The notes under the pieces were generated by a model that had not been told where the DNA came from, did not search any database, and worked only from the letters and a program-made list of their open reading frames with translations. A stretch of DNA of 5,971 nucleotides, from assembly GCA_030836345.1 (NCBI GenBank), contig JAURQA010000140.1:1-5971 (forward strand), read 5' to 3'. The DNA is from Bacteroidota bacterium (GTDB lineage: Bacteria; Bacteroidota; Bacteroidia; NS11-12g; UBA955). A program made the translations under genes and the position numbers. Positions 1-5,164 of this stretch are shown here, in pieces (within the stretch, counting starts at the first letter, position 1; every line of letters starts with the position of its first letter).

Positions 1-975
1 GACCAAGCCATTAAAGAATCGTATCGCGGTGGTGATATCAATACAAAAGGAGGAACCCTCGCAGGCTCCGGATACGCTGCCATAGGTTTCCATGCCTCGC
101 GCGCATGGGATCTCCAATGGAACCAGAAAATATCTGCGGGCATTACACCTAAACTAGCCTTTGGAGGAGGGTTCGGAGGATTGAGCTATTCAGATTTTGA
201 TATTACATCTCTCTTTAATGATTCGTTTAGAATCAGTAAATTCTCTGCTGAAAGCAGGTACTCGTTGGAACGTAGAATTGCATTTGCAACGGATATTGGA
301 GTGACTTATGTTTACAATAAACCCACTCCCAGGCAAAGTGGAAACTATCGAAAAAACAAAACTAAATATCATTCAAAGATTGGTTTAGCTATTTTAAATA
401 TTGGACGCTTTAAGTATAACGCTAATTTCACCTCTGTGGAAAGTAGCAGTGCAATTTCTTTGGCCAAGTCTGACTTTGATAACCTCAATACCAGTGATGC
501 TGATTCGGTAACCAGCCAATTATTTAAAAATTACGGAGTGGTAAATCAAAGCATAAAAAGAACCAAAGTAGGCTTGCCCACCGTGCTTCACATTTCAGTT
601 GATCATCAAGTGCGTCAAAATATTTTTGTTTCAACCTCTTGGGTGCAAAGCCTCAGAAAAAGGAACAGTTACCATATGAGGCAACAATCCTACCTTCTTG
701 TTACACCGCGATACGAAACAAAATATTGGGAAGTAGGCATACCATTGGGGCTCTTATACGATTACAGATCCCTTCGAATGGGCTTATATGCTCGCTTTGG
801 GCCGTTGTTCATTGGAACGCATAGTTTAAATGGATTCTTAAATACAAGAAATGCAAGTGATGCAGATTTCTTTATTGGCATTAATGTTGGTCGCATTGGG
901 AAACCAAAGTCTAAAATAGAAAGAGAAAAAGAAAATTTAAAACAGGATGGTGGGAATAAATGTGATGATTTTTAA
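1..975 (+). CDS. Putative outer-membrane beta-barrel protein, DUF5723-like, 5' end outside window
   Basis: The frame is open from base 1 to the TAA at 973-975, giving 324 visible residues with no stop. The TTG at 181 is therefore an internal codon and the true start lies upstream. Alternating short stretches of polar and aromatic residues suggest repeated transmembrane beta strands. Examples are YAAIGFHASRAW near residue 25, KIGLAILNIGRFKYNANF near 127, SYLLVTPRYETKYWEVGIPL near 230, LRMGLYARFGPLFIGTHSL near 259 and DADFFIGINVGRIG near 290. The order 'lineage-specific barrel, LPT.LH..VD, TPR.E, RFGPLFIG, ADFFIG' resembles the Bacteroidota DUF5723 outer-membrane family as I remember it. The family assignment comes from pattern memory, not a search. 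A charged Lys/Glu-rich tail of about 25 residues follows the last strand and ends in NKCDDF. The gene converges on the DUF2480 gene with a 29-nt gap and no evident terminator. Its substrate or role cannot be inferred. Confidence 0.7.
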   Translation, partial: DQAIKESYRGGDINTKGGTLAGSGYAAIGFHASRAWDLQWNQKISAGITPKLAFGGGFGGLSYSDFDITSLFNDSFRISKFSAESRYSLERRIAFATDIGVTYVYNKPTPRQSGNYRKNKTKYHSKIGLAILNIGRFKYNANFTSVESSSAISLAKSDFDNLNTSDADSVTSQLFKNYGVVNQSIKRTKVGLPTVLHISVDHQVRQNIFVSTSWVQSLRKRNSYHMRQQSYLLVTPRYETKYWEVGIPLGLLYDYRSLRMGLYARFGPLFIGTHSLNGFLNTRNASDADFFIGINVGRIGKPKSKIEREKENLKQDGGNKCDDF

Positions 976-1004
976 CCTCCTTAATGATTCCCTGATTGCT
1001 GAAA

Positions 1005-1508
1005 TCACCTTTTTTTGAATACCGGTACGGTACTGCATGGCTCGCCAAACATAACTGCTTTGGCCACCGGAACTAAGCGCTTGGTTATTTCAACATAGGC
1101 AAAATTTGGAACAGGCTCGTCGGAGCATCCCTTAATTACCACACGCTTGTCTTCATATTCAGCAATGTCAATAGCAGCAATTTTCTCCTGAAAGTAAGAC
1201 GTTATGACATCCTTTTCTTGGCCATAGCAAACATAAGCAGCAAAGGGAGCCAACTTACTTGCAAGAATCATGAAAGCCCAGGTGGGAATAATGGCATCGG
1301 TGCTACAAAAAACACCCACAGCTTTGCCTTTGTATTGATCCCAAGAATGTTCCTTAACCCACAAACGAAAATCTTTTTCTTTCAAAATCATCTCCATAAA
1401 CAGGCGCTCTTTCACATCTATAGTGACAACCTCTTTGGGAAGCATCTCTTCTAGCTTAAAAGTAACTATTCCGCTACTTGCTACTCTATTTACAATTTCG
1501 TCTGCCAT
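1005..1508 (-). CDS. DUF2480 family protein
   Basis: This 167-residue protein has no signal peptide or membrane segment and is probably cytoplasmic. I recognise it as a DUF2480 protein, a Bacteroidota-centred family of unknown function, by the opening EIVNRVASSGIVTFKLEE and three conserved-looking blocks: CSTDAIIPTWAFM (68-80), KGCSDEPVPNFAYVEIT (126-142) and FGEPCSTVP (154-162). Each block carries one cysteine (C68, C128, C158) beside Ser, Asp or Pro, which could suit a metal site or redox chemistry; that is inference. The length looks full for the family. The ATG at 1508 begins the family-like N-terminus MADEIVNRVA. No Shine-Dalgarno sequence precedes it, and a strong hairpin ends about 10 nt upstream, which may limit its expression to read-through from trxA. 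From memory, unverified, this family often sits near Fe-S assembly (suf) genes in other Bacteroidota, which would agree with the thiol theme here. Confidence 0.88.
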   Translation of the reverse strand: MADEIVNRVASSGIVTFKLEEMLPKEVVTIDVKERLFMEMILKEKDFRLWVKEHSWDQYKGKAVGVFCSTDAIIPTWAFMILASKLAPFAAYVCYGQEKDVITSYFQEKIAAIDIAEYEDKRVVIKGCSDEPVPNFAYVEITKRLVPVAKAVMFGEPCSTVPVFKKR

Positions 1509-1518
1509 ATCAAAAGAT

Positions 1519-1544
1519 AAAAGCCTGTATGAATACAGGCTTTT
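1519..1544 (-). terminator. Rho-independent-type hairpin between trxA and the DUF2480 gene
   Basis: A perfect inverted repeat has arms AAAAGCCTGTAT (1519-1530) and ATACAGGCTTTT (1533-1544), with a GC-containing core and a tiny GA loop that would open to about 4 nt. On the minus strand the core stem is followed by TTTTATCTTTT, so it can terminate trxA transcripts. On the plus strand it is followed by seven T (1541-1547), so it could also stop antisense transcription entering from the left. The downstream edge lies about 10 nt before the ATG of the DUF2480 gene, which is unusually close for a plain terminator. Confidence 0.75.
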
Positions 1545-1569
1545 TTTATAGTTTTACGAAGCAAGCCAG

Positions 1570-1890
1570 TTATGCCATTTGGGCATCAATTTTACCACTA
1601 ATCGTTGTTTTTGGAACCGCGCCAACAATTTTGTCTACGATTTCGCCACCTTTAAATACCAACATCGTTGGAATACTTCTGATTCCGTAGGTTTCTGCTA
1701 TTGCAGGATTTTCGTCTACGTTTAGTTTGCCAATAACTGCTTTACCGTCATACTCGGTTGCGAGCTCATCTACAATAGGTCCTACCATACGGCAAGGGCC
1801 GCACCACTCTGCCCAAAAGTCAACCAAAACTGGTTTATCTGAGTCTAATACTGTTGTTTGAAAGTTCTCGGTTGTGAATTTATCTGCCAT
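1570..1890 (-). CDS. trxA: Thioredoxin
   Basis: A 106-residue single-domain thioredoxin that reduces protein disulfides in the cytoplasm and is recycled by thioredoxin reductase with NADPH. The active site WCGPC is intact at residues 29-33 (C30, C33). The buried acidic residue is D24 in VDFWAEWC, and the cis-proline is P74 in RSIPTMLVF. The KGGEIVDKIVGAVPK segment forms the usual C-terminal strand-helix. The length matches the family (about 105-110). No signal peptide is present, which argues against a periplasmic ResA/TlpA-like protein. The ATG at 1890 gives the standard N-terminus with no extension; there is no Shine-Dalgarno sequence, and the leader is AT-rich as in Bacteroidota. It lies 124 nt after the TIGR02757 gene and 61 nt before the DUF2480 gene on the same strand, with its own promoter candidate upstream and a hairpin downstream. 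Confidence 0.97.
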   Translation of the reverse strand: MADKFTTENFQTTVLDSDKPVLVDFWAEWCGPCRMVGPIVDELATEYDGKAVIGKLNVDENPAIAETYGIRSIPTMLVFKGGEIVDKIVGAVPKTTISGKIDAQMA

Positions 1891-1899
1891 AATATTTTA

Positions 1900-1932
1900 C
1901 AAAATTAAATGATTTACTTTACTTAGATGCAA
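1900..1932 (-). promoter_or_regulatory. Candidate Bacteroidota sigma-ABfr promoter for trxA
   Basis: On the minus strand TTG (1932-1930) is followed after 22 nt by TAATTTTG (1907-1900), a full match to the Bacteroidota -7 consensus TAnnTTTG with spacing inside the reported 17-23 nt range. The box ends only 9 nt before the trxA ATG, so transcripts would have a leader of just a few bases. An alternative 7/8 match, AATATTTG (1940-1933), lies further upstream without a good TTG partner. AT-rich DNA produces such boxes by chance. Confidence 0.42.
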
Positions 1933-2014
1933 CAAATATTCCATCTTATGCATCATGACATAATAGCGGGTTTTGTTGCTTTAATCTTAGGCGCTCTGCA
2001 TGCATTAATATTTA

Positions 2015-2779
2015 CTAGACCAATCCTTCTAAACTCATTCCAAACAAGGCAAAATCGTATTTACAAGGGTCTTGAGGGCAGAACTTACCTACTTTTTTTG
2101 TTATTTCCTCGGCCACCTTCCAATGGGGCATTTTAGATTTGGTTAGTTTTAGGGCTTTCGCTGTTCGATGCACATGCACATCTAAAGGTAAAATAAGCTC
2201 ACTTGGTTTTATTTGTTTCCAAATGCCAAAGTCTACCCCCGTATCTGCGGGCCTTACCATCCATCGCAAATACAAACATAAGCGTTTGCAGGCACTTTTA
2301 TTAGCTGGGGATTGCACGTGCTTTCTAGTTCTTGGCAAATGCTCTTGACTAAAGAAAACTTCCTTAAAATGAACGAGACGTTCCGTCATGCCCAATGCTC
2401 CCCTATCTGGGATAAATGCATTTTCTAAACTATCATTTTTGCCGTAAAACCAATGTAAAAAATGAATAAAGTAAAGCATATCATCGGGCTGAAAGGTGCG
2501 ATGGACAAAATGCAAAAACCGCTTTCGGTCTTCCTCTTCGTGGTTGAGGATAAAATCATAGGGCGCATTATCCATGAGCTCAATAATTTTGTTCACGTTT
2601 CGAATAATGATGTCTCGCCTACCCCATGCCAACATGGCGGCAAAAAAGCCGGCAATCTCAATATCCTGTGGTATCGAAAACCGATGAGGAATTAAGATCG
2701 GATCATTTTCAATAAAATCGGGGCGATTATAGGTATCGCTGTATTGGTTTAATACTTCTTCAAGTTCCTTTTGGCGCAT
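2015..2779 (-). CDS. TIGR02757 / DUF2400 family protein
   Basis: A 254-residue soluble protein. I recognise the DUF2400/TIGR02757 family from the motif order FFAAMLAWGRR (45-55), SPANKSACKRLCLYLRWMVR (157-176), GVDFGIWKQI (181-190), LPLDVHVHR (197-205) and CKYDFALFGMSLEG (239-252). The function is uncharacterised as far as I know. The LDVHVHR block resembles the (V)DTHV.R segment of HhH-GPD DNA glycosylases such as endonuclease III, which contains their catalytic Asp; D200 would be the equivalent. The preceding SACKRL helix could correspond to the helix-hairpin-helix. This link is inference. There is no C-terminal four-cysteine Fe-S motif like that of endonuclease III. The ATG at 2779 follows the stop codon of the metB-like gene by one base, which points to co-transcription and translational coupling. 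The protein appears complete. No terminator is evident in the 124 nt that follow. Confidence 0.88.
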   Translation of the reverse strand: MRQKELEEVLNQYSDTYNRPDFIENDPILIPHRFSIPQDIEIAGFFAAMLAWGRRDIIIRNVNKIIELMDNAPYDFILNHEEEDRKRFLHFVHRTFQPDDMLYFIHFLHWFYGKNDSLENAFIPDRGALGMTERLVHFKEVFFSQEHLPRTRKHVQSPANKSACKRLCLYLRWMVRPADTGVDFGIWKQIKPSELILPLDVHVHRTAKALKLTKSKMPHWKVAEEITKKVGKFCPQDPCKYDFALFGMSLEGLV

Positions 2780-2780
2780 C

Positions 2781-3926
2781 TTAGGTTGCAGCCAAAGCAG
2801 TCTCTAAATCTGCTTTTAAGTCGTCAATATGCTCAATTCCAACGCTTAAACGAATCAAACCATCAGATAAACCGGCCTTTTCTCGTTCTTCTTTTGGAAT
2901 ACTTGCGTGAGTCATGCTTGCAGGATGCCCAACCAAACTTTCTACCCCACCCAAGCTCTCTGCTAAGCTAAAAAGATGCGTGTTTCTTAAAAAGTTCATG
3001 GCAGACTCCATGCTATCATTGGTTAAGGTAAAGGATATCATACCACCAAAATCTTTCATTTGTTTTTTGGCCACTTCATGACCCGTATGATGTTCAAAAC
3101 CAGGCCAATATACATGCCCTACTTTTGGATGATTGTTGAGAAAATTAGCTATTTCTCGCCCATTCTCACAATGCCTCTGAATGCGAATATGCAAAGTCTT
3201 AATTCCTCTCAATACTAAAAAAGCATCTTGAGGGCCCGGCGTAGCACCACAGGAATTCTGCATAAATTCCAAGCGCTCCTTTAAGTCATCATCGTTTAAG
3301 CAAACTGCGCCCATCACGACATCACTATGTCCGTTTATATATTTAGTTACCGAGTGCATTACCATATCTGCTCCCCAGTCCATTGGATTTTGTAAAGCAG
3401 GGCTGGCAAATGTATTGTCCACTACCGTAAGCGCATTGCTTTCTTTTGCAATAGCTGCTACAGCTTCAATATCTATAATATTCAATAAGGGATTGGTTGG
3501 CGTTTCTACCCAAAACATTTTTGTTTTATCGGTTACCGCTGCCTTCACTGCTTCAAGATCAGCCATAGGAACAAAGGTGAATTTAATACCTAAAGGAGCA
3601 AATACCTTAGTAAAAATTCGGTAAGTTCCCCCGTATAAATCATTGGTACTAATTACCTCATCGCCCGGTTGGAGTATTTTAATAATTCCGTCTACTGCGC
3701 CCATTCCTGTGCTAAAGCACAAAGCGTGTTTGGCATTTTCAAGCGCGGCTAAGTTGTTTTGCAAGGCAGTTCTGGTAGGATTATGCGTTCTGCTATATTC
3801 GTACCCCTTATGTTTTCCTGGTTCGGATTGTACATAAGTACTGGTTTGATATATAGGAGTCATTATGGCCCCGGTATCTGGATCGGGTTCTATGCCTGCG
3901 TGTAGAGTTTTTGTATTAAAATGCAT
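2781..3926 (-). CDS. metB: Cystathionine gamma-synthase / gamma-lyase (Cys/Met metabolism PLP enzyme)
   Basis: A 381-residue fold-type I PLP enzyme of the Cys/Met metabolism family, cytoplasmic and usually tetrameric. It would either join an activated homoserine ester with cysteine to give cystathionine (MetB) or cleave cystathionine to cysteine (gamma-lyase). Visible landmarks are the phosphate-binding YEYSRTHNPTR (42-52), the ring-stacking Tyr in DLYGGTY (Y98), the pyridine-nitrogen Asp in VVDNTFASP (D170), the Schiff-base lysine K195 in HSVTKYINGHSD, SLGGVESL (324-331) and the carboxylate-binding Arg in IRLSVGIE (R359). The Glu in SLGGVES fits gamma-synthase/gamma-lyase rather than beta-lyase, but sequence alone does not separate the first two, so the symbol is provisional. 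The start at 3926 gives the family-typical MHFNTKTLHAG. It is the first gene of a minus-strand unit with the TIGR02757 gene (1-nt gap). Confidence 0.93.
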   Translation of the reverse strand: MHFNTKTLHAGIEPDPDTGAIMTPIYQTSTYVQSEPGKHKGYEYSRTHNPTRTALQNNLAALENAKHALCFSTGMGAVDGIIKILQPGDEVISTNDLYGGTYRIFTKVFAPLGIKFTFVPMADLEAVKAAVTDKTKMFWVETPTNPLLNIIDIEAVAAIAKESNALTVVDNTFASPALQNPMDWGADMVMHSVTKYINGHSDVVMGAVCLNDDDLKERLEFMQNSCGATPGPQDAFLVLRGIKTLHIRIQRHCENGREIANFLNNHPKVGHVYWPGFEHHTGHEVAKKQMKDFGGMISFTLTNDSMESAMNFLRNTHLFSLAESLGGVESLVGHPASMTHASIPKEEREKAGLSDGLIRLSVGIEHIDDLKADLETALAAT

Positions 3927-3931
3927 GAAGG

Positions 3932-3963
3932 CAAAAATACATGATTCCTTGAGAATATTGTAA
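3932..3963 (-). promoter_or_regulatory. Candidate promoter for the metB-TIGR02757 unit
   Basis: On the minus strand TATTTTTG (3939-3932) is a full match to the Bacteroidota -7 consensus TAnnTTTG. The nearest -33-like element is TTA (3963-3961), one mismatch from TTG, with a 21-nt spacer. The box ends 5 nt before the metB ATG, so a transcript from it would be leaderless or nearly so. Chance occurrence in AT-rich DNA is a real possibility. Confidence 0.35.
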
Positions 3964-4046
3964 GTGATTCTTTACCTAAAACATTGGACTACTTCTGGTG
4001 GATCTATGCATGATATAAATCAAGAAAAAAGAGGAGAGTTTCAGAT

Positions 4047-4067
4047 TACTTAGAGTTACTCTAAATA
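4047..4067. promoter_or_regulatory. Candidate operator: 21-bp near-perfect palindrome
   Basis: The core TTAGAGT-T-ACTCTAA (4050-4064) is a perfect 7-1-7 inverted repeat. Beyond one mismatched pair (C4049/A4065) it gains two more pairs (TA at 4047-4048 with TA at 4066-4067), so 9 of 10 arm positions match. It ends 10 bp before the -33-like TTG of the desaturase promoter candidate and about 80 bp upstream of the metB one. That size and position suit a homodimeric regulator. It lacks a following T-tract, so it does not look like a terminator. Confidence 0.45.
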
Positions 4068-4077
4068 TGATAACCTC

Positions 4078-4108
4078 TTGGCAAGAACAATTTTAAGGTG
4101 TACTTTCG
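4078..4108 (+). promoter_or_regulatory. Candidate promoter for the acyl-ACP desaturase gene
   Basis: TTG (4078-4080) is followed after 20 nt by TACTTTCG (4101-4108), a 7 of 8 match to the Bacteroidota -7 box TAnnTTTG. Transcription would start near 4113, leaving a leader of about 65-70 nt. The palindrome at 4047-4067 lies just upstream of it. No Shine-Dalgarno sequence precedes the ATG; the leader ends in an A-rich stretch (about 4164-4172). Confidence 0.4.
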
Positions 4109-4180
4109 GCTAAATTAACTTGGCTATCGGCAAAAATGCTAATGGCATCACCTATAGCTAATTAAGAAAAAACTCCAGCA

Positions 4181-5158
4181 ATGAAATTAGAAAATATTCG
4201 ATTAGAAGTCATGCAAACTATAGAGTTAGGAATGGGCGGTATACTCACAAAGTACCTAAAACCTATAGATAAAAATTGGCAACCTCAAGACATCCTCCCG
4301 GATTCAAAAGACCCTTCTTTTTTTGAAGAAATAAGAGAATTGCAAGGGCAGGCAAAAGAAATGGACCATGATCTTTTAACCGTACTTATTGGAGATACCA
4401 TTACAGAAGAGGCATTGCCCACCTATGAGAGCTGGCTAATGAATGTAGAAGGCATAGATTCTGAAGGCAGGAATGGATGGAGTCAATGGGTTCGATCCTG
4501 GACGGCTGAAGAAAATAGACATGGAGATGCCTTAAATAAATATTTGTATCTCTGCGGTCGTGTAAATATGCAAGAAATGGAAACCAGCACGCAACATCTA
4601 ATCAGCGATGGGTTTGATATTCAAACAGGCAGGGATCCCTACCGAAATTTTGTTTATACTAGCTTTCAAGAACTAGCCACAAACATATCGCACCGCCGGG
4701 TAGCCTCCTTGGTAAAGAAATCGGGAAATCACCAATTGGCCAAAATGTGTGGCTTAATAGCCTCTGATGAAGCCAGACATGCCAAAGCTTACATTCATTT
4801 TGTTAAATTAATAATGGAACTAGACCCCAGTGAAATGATGCTTGCATTTAAAGATATGATGCAAAAGAAAATAGTCATGCCTGCTCATTTCATGCGTGAA
4901 TCAGGCCAGCAAATTGGAGATTTATATGCTCAGTTTTCTGATGCAGCACAACGCATAAAAGTATACACTACGGACGATTACATAGATATTTTAAAATCGC
5001 TATTGATAGAGTGGAATATTGATTCGGTATCAGGCTTAAGCGACGCAGCAGAAAAAGCTAGAGATTTTGTGATGAGATTACCGCAACGCTTGGAACGTAT
5101 TTCAGAGCGCATCGTAGTTCCTAAAACACAGCAACCCTTTAAGTGGGTAAGTACTTAA
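4181..5158 (+). CDS. Soluble acyl-[acyl-carrier-protein] desaturase (fatty acid desaturase type 2)
   Basis: A 325-residue di-iron enzyme that inserts a cis double bond into an ACP-bound saturated acyl chain, using O2 and reduced ferredoxin, and feeds unsaturated chains to membrane lipids. It resembles plant stearoyl-ACP desaturase over almost its whole length. The six expected iron ligands can be placed from that match: E76 in ITEEALPTY, E111 and H114 in TAEENRHG, E164 in TSFQELAT, and E197 and H200 in SDEARHA. KYLYLCGRVNM (120-130), MQKKIVMPAHFM (227-238) and SDAAQRIKVYT (253-263) are further shared blocks. No transit peptide, signal peptide or membrane span is present, so the protein is cytosolic. 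The ATG at 4181 gives the family-like N-terminus; the length fits mature plant enzymes less their extra N-terminal residues. It has its own promoter candidate. The gene stands alone between divergent metB and a convergent helicase gene. Regiospecificity and chain length cannot be read from the sequence. Confidence 0.95.
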   Translation: MKLENIRLEVMQTIELGMGGILTKYLKPIDKNWQPQDILPDSKDPSFFEEIRELQGQAKEMDHDLLTVLIGDTITEEALPTYESWLMNVEGIDSEGRNGWSQWVRSWTAEENRHGDALNKYLYLCGRVNMQEMETSTQHLISDGFDIQTGRDPYRNFVYTSFQELATNISHRRVASLVKKSGNHQLAKMCGLIASDEARHAKAYIHFVKLIMELDPSEMMLAFKDMMQKKIVMPAHFMRESGQQIGDLYAQFSDAAQRIKVYTTDDYIDILKSLLIEWNIDSVSGLSDAAEKARDFVMRLPQRLERISERIVVPKTQQPFKWVST

Positions 5159-5164
5159 ACTTAG

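Larger units (their letters stand above)
3927..4180. other. Divergent intergenic region between metB and the desaturase gene
   Basis: These 254 bases separate two divergently transcribed genes. They contain a -7-like box next to the metB start, a purine-rich stretch (about 4022-4037), a near-perfect palindrome (4047-4067) and a promoter candidate for the desaturase (4078-4108), followed by a leader of roughly 65 nt. No gene longer than about 15 codons, no tRNA and no convincing riboswitch fold was seen by eye. No SAM or cobalamin riboswitch-like structure was recognised in front of metB. Confidence 0.6.

Noticed and set aside
639..824. Plus-strand 61-codon frame inside the barrel gene
   Set aside because: It is an out-of-frame shadow of the long open frame 1-975 and has no domain-like features.
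1995..2006. CTGCATGCAT palindromic patch after the TIGR02757 stop
   Set aside because: The self-complementary core is only 8 bp with no loop and no T-tract, so it does not support a terminator or operator call.
1927..2136. Plus-strand open frame of 69 codons covering the trxA/TIGR02757 intergenic region
   Set aside because: More than half is antisense to the TIGR02757 gene, it has no recognisable motif, and the intergenic part is better explained as the trxA upstream region.
3927..4000. SAM or other riboswitch in front of metB
   Set aside because: The -7-like box is almost at the start codon, no paired-helix layout was recognisable, and the region contains no conserved riboswitch core that I could identify.
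4006..4053. Tiny plus-strand frame of 15 codons (MHDINQEKRGEFQIT) that could be a leader peptide
   Set aside because: It lies upstream of the best promoter candidate for the desaturase, has no run of regulatory codons and no attenuator hairpin after it, and its stop falls inside the palindrome by chance.
4100..4165. Repeated GGCTA/GCTAA elements in the desaturase leader as a direct-repeat array
   Set aside because: The copies are short, differently spaced and diverge after 4-5 bases, consistent with chance in AT-rich DNA.
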